From Lentzea jiangxiensis (GTDB lineage: Bacteria; Actinomycetota; Actinomycetes; Mycobacteriales; Pseudonocardiaceae), in assembly GCF_900104175.1 (NCBI RefSeq), contig NZ_FNIX01000011.1, positions 161,003-225,002 of the forward strand: a stretch of 64,000 bases of DNA, written 5' to 3'. The notes below the pieces were generated by a model. The model made no database searches, had not been told where the DNA came from, and saw only the letters and a program-made list of their open reading frames with translations. This document shows, piece after piece, positions 16,230 through 24,340 of the stretch (its first letter is position 1; every line of letters begins with the position of its first letter). The position numbers were made by a program, and so were the translations under genes.

Positions 16230-18482
16230 TCAGGCGATGGGGATCTCGGCCCGCAACCGGTAGGTGTGCTCGGGCGTGAGGCCCGCCTGCAGGTCACCGC
16301 CCAGCGCGCGGACGCGGGTCGTGAGGTTGCCGATCCCGCTGCCGTCGCGCGAGCTCTGGTGGCTCGACGAGATCCCGTCGTTGACGATGTCCATCGTGAC
16401 GAGTTCGCGAGAGCTGGACACCACGATCTCGCAACGCCCGGCCTTGCTGTGCCGCAGCAGGTTCGTCACGCCCTCGCGCAGCACGGTCGCGAGGGTGACC
16501 TTCACCTCCTTGGACAGCCGGTCGCAGGCGTCGATCCTGACGGTGACGTCGATGTCCGCCGCGGACAGCAGTGCCCGCGCCGACCGGGCCTCCTCGTCGA
16601 ACGACAGCTCGCGGTAGCTCAGCGCCACCGACCGCACGTCCGCGAGCGCCTGCCGGGAGATCTCCAGCACCTCGGTGAGCTCCTGCCGCGCCCGGTCCGG
16701 GTCGGCGGTGAGCAGCCGGTGCGTCAGCTCGCTCTTCAGCGTGATCGCGGAGAGGCTGTAGCCGAGCAGGTCGTGCAGGTCGCGGGCGAACCGCAGCCGT
16801 TCCTGCGTGACGGCCGCCGCCGCGAGCTCCTCCCGCGCCTCGTGCAACTGGTTCACCATGGACCGCAGCCGGGTCAGCGCGTAGAGCACCAGGCCGTGGT
16901 TGGTCGTGGCCATCACGCCGTACGCGATGGCCACCGCGTTCTCGCCGAGCGCGCTGTAGATCACGCCCTGCAGCGCGACGACCGAGAAGAACGCGATCCA
17001 CCCGGCGCGGCGCGGCAGTAGCAGGGCCCCCGCGCCGGCGAGGAAGCCGGGCACGCCCGCGAGGTAGGGGTTGGCGAACACCAGGGGAGGGACGAACACG
17101 CAGAACGCCAGCCCGGCGAGCACCAGGACACGCCGCGACAGGCTCAGCCGGACGTGCGGGCGGATCACCACGCCCAGCACGAGCACGGCGGCGCCGACGA
17201 TGCCGATCGCGGCGACCTCGACCCCGGCCGACCTGGCCGGGTAGTACGTCACCAGCGTCATCGCCATCGCCGCGTACCCGACCACCACGGCGGTGATCAG
17301 CACCTGCGCGAACCGCATCGCGATCGGCGGGCCCGAGAAGCGCGGCGCGGCCGCGTGGTTCTCCGGTGCCGGTTCCACCGGCACCTCGGCGTGCAGGTGG
17401 TAGGTGCCGCCCGAGGTGGTCCGGGCGACCAGGGAACCACCGATGGCCGAGGTGCGGGTGGTGAGGTTGCTCAGACCGCTGCCGCGCCTGGCGCCGGTCT
17501 CGGCGAGTGCCCCGTCGTTGACGATGTCGATCGACGCCAGCCGGTCCGTGCCGGAGATCGTGATGGTGCAGCGGGTCGCCTCGCTGTGCCGCAGCAGGTT
17601 CGTCACGCCCTCGCGCAGCACGGTCGCGAGCACCGTCCGGGATCGGGGTGAGAGGTCGGGGTGGTCCGTCTCGATAGTGGCCCGCACGCCCGCGGCGGTC
17701 AGCACCGACCGCGCCGACTCGATCTCGTCGGCGAGCGACAGTTCGCGGTAGCTCGAGGCCACCGCGCGAACGTCGGCCAGGGCCTCGCGGGCGATGCTCA
17801 GGATCTCCGTCAGCTCCCGCACGGCGTGTTCGGTGTGCGTGCCGATCAGCCTGCAGGTCAGCTCGACCTTCAGCGTGATCGCGGACAGGCTGAAGCCGAG
17901 CAGGTCGTGCAGGTCGCGGGCGAACCGCAGGCGCTCCTGCGAGACCGCGAGGTCGGCGAGCTCGGAGCGGGCGGTCTCCAGCTCCGCGACCAGCGTCGGG
18001 AGCCGGGACAGGCCGTAGACGACCAGGCCGGCGACCATCGACTGCACCACGTAGTAGGCCAGCTGGGCGGGGTCGCTGACGTACAACGACCTGATCGCGC
18101 CGTTGCTGAGCGCCACCGCGAAGAACACCAGCCACCGCACCCGGCGTGGCAGGACCAGCAGAGCGCTGCCCGCCAGGAAACCGGGCATGCCGTGCCAGGC
18201 GTTGGGGAAGAACGGCACCGGCGCGTACACCAGCCCGGCCATGACGCCCAGCGCGAGATGCGCCCTGCCCGAACGCAGGTCGGACCCCGGCCGGCTGAAC
18301 ACCCGCAGTTGCAGGTACCCGATCAGGAGCAGGCAGACGAGCGCGGCCGCGGCGCGCGCGGGTGTCGGACCGGCGTTCAGGACGTAGGAGAAGGCGTTGC
18401 CGAGGTAGTTGGCGAAGACCACGCTGATGACGACGTACGCCAAACGACGGGACACGGACGAGCGTTCCTGTCGTGATGTCAC
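16230..18482 (-). CDS. Tandemly duplicated sensor histidine kinase (two HisKA_3 modules in one chain)
   Basis: A 750-aa protein made of two complete DesK-like kinase modules. Each has several hydrophobic segments, a HisKA_3 dimerisation helix (RFARDLHDLLGFSLSA with His192; RFARDLHDLLGYSLSA with His570) and an HATPase domain with N-box REGVTNLLRHS, VNDG and GSGLSNLTTR or GSGIGNLTTR. The phospho-His residues are 378 residues apart. The halves have clearly diverged, so this is an old duplication. The usual length is about 370 aa. GTG 18482 has GGGAG upstream; GTG 18455 is an alternative. The partner is probably the regulator at 12182. Confidence 0.92.
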   Translation of the reverse strand: MTSRQERSSVSRRLAYVVISVVFANYLGNAFSYVLNAGPTPARAAAALVCLLLIGYLQLRVFSRPGSDLRSGRAHLALGVMAGLVYAPVPFFPNAWHGMPGFLAGSALLVLPRRVRWLVFFAVALSNGAIRSLYVSDPAQLAYYVVQSMVAGLVVYGLSRLPTLVAELETARSELADLAVSQERLRFARDLHDLLGFSLSAITLKVELTCRLIGTHTEHAVRELTEILSIAREALADVRAVASSYRELSLADEIESARSVLTAAGVRATIETDHPDLSPRSRTVLATVLREGVTNLLRHSEATRCTITISGTDRLASIDIVNDGALAETGARRGSGLSNLTTRTSAIGGSLVARTTSGGTYHLHAEVPVEPAPENHAAAPRFSGPPIAMRFAQVLITAVVVGYAAMAMTLVTYYPARSAGVEVAAIGIVGAAVLVLGVVIRPHVRLSLSRRVLVLAGLAFCVFVPPLVFANPYLAGVPGFLAGAGALLLPRRAGWIAFFSVVALQGVIYSALGENAVAIAYGVMATTNHGLVLYALTRLRSMVNQLHEAREELAAAAVTQERLRFARDLHDLLGYSLSAITLKSELTHRLLTADPDRARQELTEVLEISRQALADVRSVALSYRELSFDEEARSARALLSAADIDVTVRIDACDRLSKEVKVTLATVLREGVTNLLRHSKAGRCEIVVSSSRELVTMDIVNDGISSSHQSSRDGSGIGNLTTRVRALGGDLQAGLTPEHTYRLRAEIPIA

Positions 18483-18581
18483 AGCAGCTCCCACGCGAGG
18501 GTCGGGACGCGGCCATGATACGGGCGTGTCTTGGGAAGTCGCGCGATTTGCGATCCGTGACCGGAGCACCATGACAGCGGC

Positions 18582-19226
18582 TCAGCACCTGGCCGGGACG
18601 ATGAGCCCGGCTCCGGCGAGATAGGCGACGACGTCGGCGACCAGCGTCTTCTCGACGTGCAGCGTCTCGGCGACCTCGGTGATCGTGCCGGCGTTGTCCA
18701 GCAACGACTTCGCGATCTCCGTGGCGGGCGCGCCGTGCAGGATCACCTGGTAGGTGAGGCCCGGGCACGCCAGCGCCTGGTCTCCGTTGAGCCGCTCGAT
18801 CCCGGTGCCCCACCGCATCGTGACGGGCTCGTCGTCCCTGATGAAGGGCAACCAGAAGTTGGCGTCCCGCGTCACGGCGACGAGCGACAGGATCGGGCCG
18901 GCGCCGTCGTTGAGCCCGAGCGACGGCACGACGCAGCCACCGAGCAGGTCGAGCGTGTTCTTGAGCTTGCGCCAGATGAGGCACGGTCCGGCCCCGGCCC
19001 TCCACCTCACGAAGTTCTCGTGCAGCGCGGAGATGTTCTCCAGCGCCACCGGCCCCAGGCTCATGCGGTGCAACGCCTCGCGCACGAGCGGGCTGGTGTC
19101 CGCGATCTCGATCGAGCCCCACCTCCCGTGCACGGTCAGGTGCTCGCTTCCCTCGTCGACGAACGCGTCCTCCAGCAACGACCACAACGGGCGGCAGGCC
19201 GGGATGTGCGACTCGGTGGGCACCAC
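18582..19226 (-). CDS. SagB N-terminal-like winged-helix protein without flavin domain
   Basis: A 214-aa protein with an N-terminal module (HGRWGSIEIADTSPLVREAL) and a C-terminal winged-helix-like module (ALACPGLTYQVILHG ... VADVVAYLAGAGLI). The arrangement recalls the region that precedes the FMN nitroreductase domain in actinobacterial SagB-type azoline dehydrogenases, but the flavin domain is absent. Start GTG at 19226 (or 19223) follows GGAGGC. It is 19 nt downstream of the YcaO gene in the same direction. I infer a partner or substrate-binding subunit of the cyclodehydratase; homology should be tested by profile search. Confidence 0.65.
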   Translation of the reverse strand: MVPTESHIPACRPLWSLLEDAFVDEGSEHLTVHGRWGSIEIADTSPLVREALHRMSLGPVALENISALHENFVRWRAGAGPCLIWRKLKNTLDLLGGCVVPSLGLNDGAGPILSLVAVTRDANFWLPFIRDDEPVTMRWGTGIERLNGDQALACPGLTYQVILHGAPATEIAKSLLDNAGTITEVAETLHVEKTLVADVVAYLAGAGLIVPARC

Positions 19227-19245
19227 GGCGCCTCCGCTCGGGCAG

Positions 19246-21507
19246 CTACATGAACAGGGGGATCGGGTTCAGCTCGTCGTACCGGTGGGGCCGGGTCAGT
19301 CGCCCCAGTTGTACCGGCACGTCGTAGAGGCGCCCTTGAGCGAACCTCGACCAGAAGTGCCGCAGGCCGGGCACGACCACCCGGACGACCGGCAACCCGA
19401 GGTCGGGCCTGGTCTGGTCGAGGACCAGCAGCTCCATCCCGCGGTCCTCGAGGGTGGCGCGGATGGCGTGGACGTCGTCGGCCAGGTCCTCGCGGTGCGT
19501 GTAGCCGTGGTGCAGGGCGACGCGCGCCGGCTCGGCCGAGTCGGGGACGAGCCACGGGTGGTCCGCGATCGTGGCGGTCTCGAACCAGCGCCGGACGTCC
19601 ACGTCGAGACCGCGCGTGCCGGTGGACCCGCACACCATCGGCATGCACTGGTTGAGCTCGGTGAGCGCCCGGCGTGCGGCGATCCGCGGGTCCAGGTGCG
19701 CCCCGCAGCCGAGCACGATGTCCTCGCGCGGGCCGCCGCCGGTGCGGCGTGACAGCGCGACCATCACCGGCACGCCGAGATCCGCCGTCACGTCGAGCAG
19801 CCACACCTCGCGGCCGAGGCTCGCGTGCACCTCGCGGTTCCGCGTGATCCACGGATCGTGGAACGAGTCCAGGTCCATGCCCGGTGCCGCCGTGCGGTTG
19901 TACCACCAGATGGCGACGGCGTCGCGTTCGACGAGCTCCAGGAGCCCCTGCAGCACGGCGTCTTCCAGGCTGCTGCCCGCGGCGCACCCGTTGGAGTTCG
20001 CTCTCACGCTCGGCGAACAGGGGGCGCCGAAGTAGAGCAGGCCGGTGGGCAGGAGCTTGTGCCGCTGCCCGGTGAGCGACCACAACGGTGTCCAGTCCAT
20101 CACCTCGTCCTCGTCGAACGGGGTGGTGACGTGCTGGAAGTCCGAGTGCGCCGCGTTCCACCGCTCGCGGCCGGCGAACTGGTGCGGGTGGTAGTGCTGG
20201 ACGGTGTCGGGGTGGATCGCCCGGCCGGTCAGCGACCGGTAGCTGCCGCTCACCCGGGCCTCGTCGCCGACGTACACGCCGCTGCGTCGTTCCACGGCCT
20301 CGCACAGCGCCCCGACGCGGGCGTCGAGGGCCGTGACACCCTTGCCGCCGGTGTCCGCGCGCAGCGCCGAACGCAGCCCCTCGATGCCTTCCCCGGCGGC
20401 GACGTTCGAGCCGGAGCGGAAGGAGTTGAAGAACGCGGGGCCGTTGTCGTCGCGGCGGATCTCCTTGACGATGCCGGTGACCGGGCCCACCAGGTGCCGG
20501 TAGGTGTCGAGCACCTCCTGCGGGGGTGACGACCGGTGGCCGCCGCCGTCGCTGGAGTGCTTCGCGCGGCTCGTGAGCTCGACCGGCTCGAACGCCCTGC
20601 GCGCGACGACTCCGGGGTCGCCACAGCCCGAGCACTGCGGACGGACCCGCACGTCGTGCTGCGCGACCCGCATGGTCAGGCTGTCGTAGCTCCAGATGGT
20701 CCGCTGCGCGTCCTGGCGGATGCCGGCGAGCCACTTGGCCGTCTCCACCGAGGCGATCTCCAGCGCCATCGCGCTGAGCGACGGCAGGCCGATGGCAGGC
20801 CGTGGTGCGGGACCCTGTTGCCCGCACCGCCGCCGCACGTGTGCCTCGGCTTTGCGGTTCGCCGACAACCGGACCGCCAGGCATCGCCAGCACGGGCCGT
20901 CGCCGGGGGTGAAGAACGGCCCGACGGACACTTCCGCGCCCACGGGCTTGACCAGCAGCCAGGGCTTTCCGGCCGCCCGGTGCGCCTCGTCGATGTCGCG
21001 CAGTTCGGGTGCCAGGTAGTCGGCACAGGCGACGACCGTCAGGTCGCCACCCCGAGGGGTGACCATGATTTCGTTGCGGTGCAAGGCTTCCACGAGCGAG
21101 TCGTGCGCGATGTCACCGATCGCGACGACGGAGACGAGCGACGTCGTTGTCGCCGCCACCGCGTCCGAGGAGTCGAGGCCCGCCGCGTCCCAGTAGGCGA
21201 GCGTGGCCTCGGTCGTGGCTGAACCGTCCTCCTCACCGCGTGGCCCGATCAGTCCCGCCGCGGCGAGCCTGGTGAGCATGCGGCCGACCGTGTCGGCCGT
21301 CAGACCGGCGGGCAGGTCACGCAGCACGGCGGCGAGGTCACGAGTGCCGTCGAGCAGCGGTGCGAGCGACTCGACGTGGGAACCCTGGATCGCGGTGACC
21401 CCGGTTTCCCCGATCAGGTACACGGCCTCGCCCTGGACGATCTGCGGTCGCAGGTGGCGCCGGAACCCGATGCGTTGTTCGTGCGGTTCAGCCAGTTCGG
21501 GTGTCAT
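19246..21507 (-). CDS. Fused RRE/E1-like/YcaO cyclodehydratase (TOMM-type)
   Basis: A 753-aa three-part protein. Residues 10-95 look like a RiPP recognition element (winged helix). Residues about 125-300 are an E1/ThiF-like domain with two Cys pairs, CWRC (206, 209) and CSGC (292, 295), expected to hold zinc. Residues about 335-753 are YcaO with ATP-site motifs LCEAVER (401-407), NGCAAGSSLEDAVLQ with LELVERD (507-529) and RALTELNQ. It ends in NPIPLFM rather than a full PxPxP. This matches fused cyclodehydratases (TruD/LynD type) that use ATP to turn Cys/Ser/Thr of a precursor into azolines; related YcaOs make thioamides. Its start overlaps the peptide stop. Confidence 0.93.
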   Translation of the reverse strand: MTPELAEPHEQRIGFRRHLRPQIVQGEAVYLIGETGVTAIQGSHVESLAPLLDGTRDLAAVLRDLPAGLTADTVGRMLTRLAAAGLIGPRGEEDGSATTEATLAYWDAAGLDSSDAVAATTTSLVSVVAIGDIAHDSLVEALHRNEIMVTPRGGDLTVVACADYLAPELRDIDEAHRAAGKPWLLVKPVGAEVSVGPFFTPGDGPCWRCLAVRLSANRKAEAHVRRRCGQQGPAPRPAIGLPSLSAMALEIASVETAKWLAGIRQDAQRTIWSYDSLTMRVAQHDVRVRPQCSGCGDPGVVARRAFEPVELTSRAKHSSDGGGHRSSPPQEVLDTYRHLVGPVTGIVKEIRRDDNGPAFFNSFRSGSNVAAGEGIEGLRSALRADTGGKGVTALDARVGALCEAVERRSGVYVGDEARVSGSYRSLTGRAIHPDTVQHYHPHQFAGRERWNAAHSDFQHVTTPFDEDEVMDWTPLWSLTGQRHKLLPTGLLYFGAPCSPSVRANSNGCAAGSSLEDAVLQGLLELVERDAVAIWWYNRTAAPGMDLDSFHDPWITRNREVHASLGREVWLLDVTADLGVPVMVALSRRTGGGPREDIVLGCGAHLDPRIAARRALTELNQCMPMVCGSTGTRGLDVDVRRWFETATIADHPWLVPDSAEPARVALHHGYTHREDLADDVHAIRATLEDRGMELLVLDQTRPDLGLPVVRVVVPGLRHFWSRFAQGRLYDVPVQLGRLTRPHRYDELNPIPLFM

Positions 21508-21686
21508 GCAGCGAGGACCTCGTCCTGCACGCGGTACGCGCTGCCCGGCGCCGTGGCCGTCCAGCCGACCCCGATGAACCAGTCCATCGAGGCCTCGCGG
21601 TCGAACTGGTAGATCTTCATGTCGTCGGAGTCGTCCGCGGTGACGACGGAAGAAGGCAGGTGCTCCACGTTGGCGGTGGGGTGCAT
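21504..21686 (-). CDS. Candidate RiPP precursor peptide coupled to YcaO
   Basis: A 60-aa peptide. ATG 21686 has an ideal GGAG site 6 nt upstream; an earlier ATG at 21728 does not. The N-terminal half is acidic and leader-like (TADDSDDMKIYQFDRE). The C-terminal part (MDWFIGVGWTATAPGSAYRV) holds Thr43, Thr45 and Ser49 as possible cyclodehydration sites but no Cys. The TGA overlaps the YcaO ATG by 4 nt, so the two are translationally coupled. Position, size and leader character support a precursor. Absence of Cys or a repetitive core leaves a small partner protein as the alternative. Confidence 0.6.
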   Translation of the reverse strand: MHPTANVEHLPSSVVTADDSDDMKIYQFDREASMDWFIGVGWTATAPGSAYRVQDEVLAA

Positions 21687-21895
21687 GTTCAGCTCCGGGG
21701 TTTGGGGTGATTTGTTGTGGGTAAGCATGCGGACCGGTGTTGATGCCTCGGTAGTTACTGACTAATGCGCCGCCGTATGAAGTTTTCATACCCCTCGCGG
21801 GCAGAACTCATCTGACATCGGTGGTCCGTGCACTAACGCGCCCCCGTTGGGCCGAGCAGACTAGTGGCGTGCTCGGAACCGAAGGAGGAGTCGCG
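21687..21895. promoter_or_regulatory. Divergent promoter region between the peptide/YcaO operon and the SARP gene
   Basis: This 209-nt spacer is the switch point between two arms of the cluster. It contains the perfect inverted repeat TATGAA-N3-TTCATA (21776-21790) and is AT-richer than its surroundings, as expected for promoters facing both ways. Confidence 0.6.
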
Positions 21896-22705
21896 ATGCA
21901 GATCAAGGTTTTGGGGCCTGTCGAGGCCGTGCTGAACGGTCGCTCGGTGACTCCCACGGCGGCCAAGCCGCGGCAGATCCTGGCACTGCTGGCGCTGAAC
22001 TCCAGGCAGGTCGTCTCCGTGCCCACGCTGGTGGAGGAGCTGTGGGGCGACCGGCCGCCGCGCAGTGCCCGCACCACCCTGCAGACCTACATCCTCCAGT
22101 TGCGCAAGCTGATCGGCGACGCGCTGTCGTCGTTCGGCGAGAACGGCGCGAAGGAGGTGCTCGTCACCCGGTACGGCGGCTACCTGCTCGACGTGCCGCC
22201 GGAGTCCGTCGACGTGCACGAGTTCGAACGCGTCGCCCGCGCCGGCCAGCAGGCCTACGACGTCGAGGACTACGCCAGCGCCTCCCGGCTGCTGCGGCAG
22301 GCGCTGGACATGTGGCGCGGCACGGCCGTGGTGGACGTGCGGCCCGGGATGCCGCTCGGCATCGAGGTCGTGCGCCTGGAGGAGGCGCGCCTGAGCGCCC
22401 TGGAGACGCGCATCGACGCGGAGCTGCGGATGGGCAAGCACACGGTCTTGCTCAGCGAACTCTCCGTGCTGAGCGTGCAGAACCCGATGAACGAGAACCT
22501 GTGCGCGCAGTACATGATCTCGCTGTTCCGCGCCGGCCGGCAGTGGCAGGCGCTCGACGCGTTCAAGGCCCTGCACACCACGCTGAACCGGGAGCTCGGC
22601 GTCGAGCCCTCGTCGCGCCTGCAACTGTTGCAGCACGCCATTCTCACGTCCGACCCGCGACTGGACAGCACGGAAACCGTGCAGTTGCAACGTCTTCTCG
22701 CCTGA
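21896..22705 (+). CDS. SARP-family cluster activator (AfsR/DnrI/RedD type)
   Basis: A 269-aa regulator with an OmpR-type winged helix (residues 1-95: QIKVLGPVEAVLNGR, LVEELWGDRPPRSARTTLQTY) and a bacterial transcriptional activator domain (BTAD, about 100-255). SARPs bind direct repeats and recruit RNA polymerase to polyketide and other cluster promoters. ATG 21896 has GAAGGAGGAG upstream; an upstream start at 21821 has none. It opens the PKS arm and is divergent from the peptide/YcaO genes, so it may drive both. This is the most likely pathway-specific activator. Confidence 0.95.
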   Translation: MQIKVLGPVEAVLNGRSVTPTAAKPRQILALLALNSRQVVSVPTLVEELWGDRPPRSARTTLQTYILQLRKLIGDALSSFGENGAKEVLVTRYGGYLLDVPPESVDVHEFERVARAGQQAYDVEDYASASRLLRQALDMWRGTAVVDVRPGMPLGIEVVRLEEARLSALETRIDAELRMGKHTVLLSELSVLSVQNPMNENLCAQYMISLFRAGRQWQALDAFKALHTTLNRELGVEPSSRLQLLQHAILTSDPRLDSTETVQLQRLLA

Positions 22706-22915
22706 GTCCCGTTCCGCGGTGTCCCGGCTCCGGCCGAGCGGGGCCGCACGTCAGACCCGAGCACATTTCCAGCGGCTCCCGCCACACCGTGGCAGGGGCC
22801 GTTTTCGCTGTGCCGCCAGGGTTTCTTCGAGGGCATCTCCAGCGGCCCACTGCCGCGCGCTGACAACCTCGGTCATGGCGCGCGGAAACCGCCCGCTGGA
22901 GGAAAGGAAGCTACC

Positions 22916-23167
22916 GTGAGCGCACTGACCATCGAGGGTCTCCAGGAGATCCTCAACGAGGCCGCGGGCGACGACGACTCGTTCAAGCCGGGCCAGGACA
23001 TCCTCGACACCCCGTTCCTCGAGCTGGGCTTCGACTCCCTTGCCCTGCTGGAGACGGTCGCGCTGATCAAGCGCAAGCACGGTGCCTCCATCGCCGACGA
23101 CGAGATGGCGTACATCGAGACGCCACGTCAGCTGCTGGACAAGGTCAACGGACAGATCGCGGCCTGA
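22916..23167 (+). CDS. Type II PKS acyl carrier protein
   Basis: An 83-aa acidic four-helix carrier protein. The phosphopantetheine site is LGFDSLALLE with Ser41. GTG 22916 follows GGAAAGGAAG. It precedes the aromatase/cyclase by 27 nt and is the only type II ACP in the window, so it should serve KSalpha/KSbeta at 25051-27530. The 210-nt leader after the SARP gene probably holds its promoter. Confidence 0.95.
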   Translation: MSALTIEGLQEILNEAAGDDDSFKPGQDILDTPFLELGFDSLALLETVALIKRKHGASIADDEMAYIETPRQLLDKVNGQIAA

Positions 23168-23194
23168 CGCCGGCGAACCGGAACGGAGACGGAC

Positions 23195-24124
23195 ATGACG
23201 CACACCACCACGCACACGGTCATGATCGGGGCTCCCGCCAAGGTGGTGTACGACTTGGTCGCGGACGTGACGACCTGGCCGTACATCTTCGGACCCACGG
23301 TGCACGCCGAGGTGTTCGAACGGGATGGCTCGACCGAGCGGTTGCGGTTGCACGCGTTCGCCAACGGTGACGTGCGCACGTGGACGTCTCGTCGCGAGCT
23401 CGACCCGGCGAACCTGCACATCTCCTTCGAGCAGGAGCGCTCGGCGGCACCGGTGAAGACGATGGGTGGGGAGTGGCGGATCGTCCCGATCGCCGACTCG
23501 GCGACTCGGGTCGATCTGCTCCACCACTTCACGGCAGCGCAGCCGGAGGCGGTCGACCTCATCCTGAACGCCGTCAACAACAACAGCGACGCCGAGCTCG
23601 CCGCCCTCAAGCGGGCGGCCGAGTACGGCGACGACTACGACAAGCTGGTGCTGTCGTTCTCGGACAGCGTCACGATCCAGGCGGGCCGCGAGGACGTCTA
23701 CGAGTTCCTGTACCGCTCGGACCTGTGGCCACAGCGACTGCCGCACGTGGCGCGCTTGGACCTCACCGAGGCCGTCACCGGGGTGCAGTCCATGGAGATG
23801 GACACCCGCAGCCCGGACGGGTCGATCCACACCACGCACTCGGTGCGGGTCTGCACCCCGTACGAGGGCATCGTCTACAAGCAGACGCACACGCCGCCGA
23901 TCATGGCCGCGCACGTCGGCCGGTGGACGTTCCGGGACCTCGCCGACGGTGCGGGCATCGAGGCGACCTCGCACCACACGGTCGTCATCCGGCCCGAGGC
24001 CGTCCCCGAGGTGCTGGGGGCCGACGGCACGGTCGAGCGCGCTCGCGAGCTCATCCGCACCGCGCTGGGCACCAACAGCCTCACGACGCTTCGACACGCC
24101 AAGGAATTCGCCGAGAACGGATGA
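23195..24124 (+). CDS. Di-domain polyketide aromatase/cyclase (ActVII-like)
   Basis: A 309-aa protein of two SRPBCC (START-like) domains, about residues 1-145 and 150-309, beginning HTVMIGAPAKVVYDLVADV and SDSVTIQAGREDVYEFLYR. Di-domain ARO/CYCs of the ActVII and Gris type act on C9-reduced chains to close and aromatise the first ring (C7-C12). Their presence with the ActIII-like reductase at 10074 is consistent. It lies between the ACP and a small gene in the PKS operon. Confidence 0.94.
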   Translation: MTHTTTHTVMIGAPAKVVYDLVADVTTWPYIFGPTVHAEVFERDGSTERLRLHAFANGDVRTWTSRRELDPANLHISFEQERSAAPVKTMGGEWRIVPIADSATRVDLLHHFTAAQPEAVDLILNAVNNNSDAELAALKRAAEYGDDYDKLVLSFSDSVTIQAGREDVYEFLYRSDLWPQRLPHVARLDLTEAVTGVQSMEMDTRSPDGSIHTTHSVRVCTPYEGIVYKQTHTPPIMAAHVGRWTFRDLADGAGIEATSHHTVVIRPEAVPEVLGADGTVERARELIRTALGTNSLTTLRHAKEFAENG

Positions 24125-24133
24125 GGTGACGCG

Positions 24134-24319
24134 ATGGGGTCGGGTGGCGCGGACTTGCTCATCACCGCTGCACGCGCCGCAAGTCGCAACGGGCTCCACG
24201 TGGTGTCCATGTACCTGGAGAAGGCCGCGATCGAACATCAGCGCAACGGGTGTCCCGCGGAGGTGGGGCACTGCGCTCATGAGATCGAGGCTGCCCGAGT
24301 ACTGCTGTCGGGCTTCTGA
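24134..24319 (+). CDS. Small conserved-looking protein, unknown function
   Basis: A 61-aa protein, predicted mainly helical (LLITAARAASRNGLHVVSMYL, then CAHEIEAARVLLSGF) with two Cys (CPAEVGHC). ATG 24134 follows GAGGTGACGCG and lies 9 nt after the cyclase stop; the next gene begins 21 nt later. Codon use is like its neighbours, which supports translation. I do not recognise the family. Its tight place in the PKS operon suggests a structural or regulatory helper. Confidence 0.65.
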   Translation: MGSGGADLLITAARAASRNGLHVVSMYLEKAAIEHQRNGCPAEVGHCAHEIEAARVLLSGF

Positions 24320-24340
24320 ACGCCGAGGCACGGAGGCCGG

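Noticed and set aside
16230..18482. That the double kinase is an assembly duplication
   Set aside because: The two halves differ throughout at DNA and protein level, so a recent duplicated contig or read-join is unlikely.
16294..19185. A 963-codon frame across the kinase and SagB-like genes
   Set aside because: Off-frame reading of two well-supported genes, with no motif of its own.
19136..20893. A 585-codon frame overlapping the YcaO gene on the same strand
   Set aside because: Composition is Arg/Pro-rich shadow; the YcaO frame carries all family motifs.
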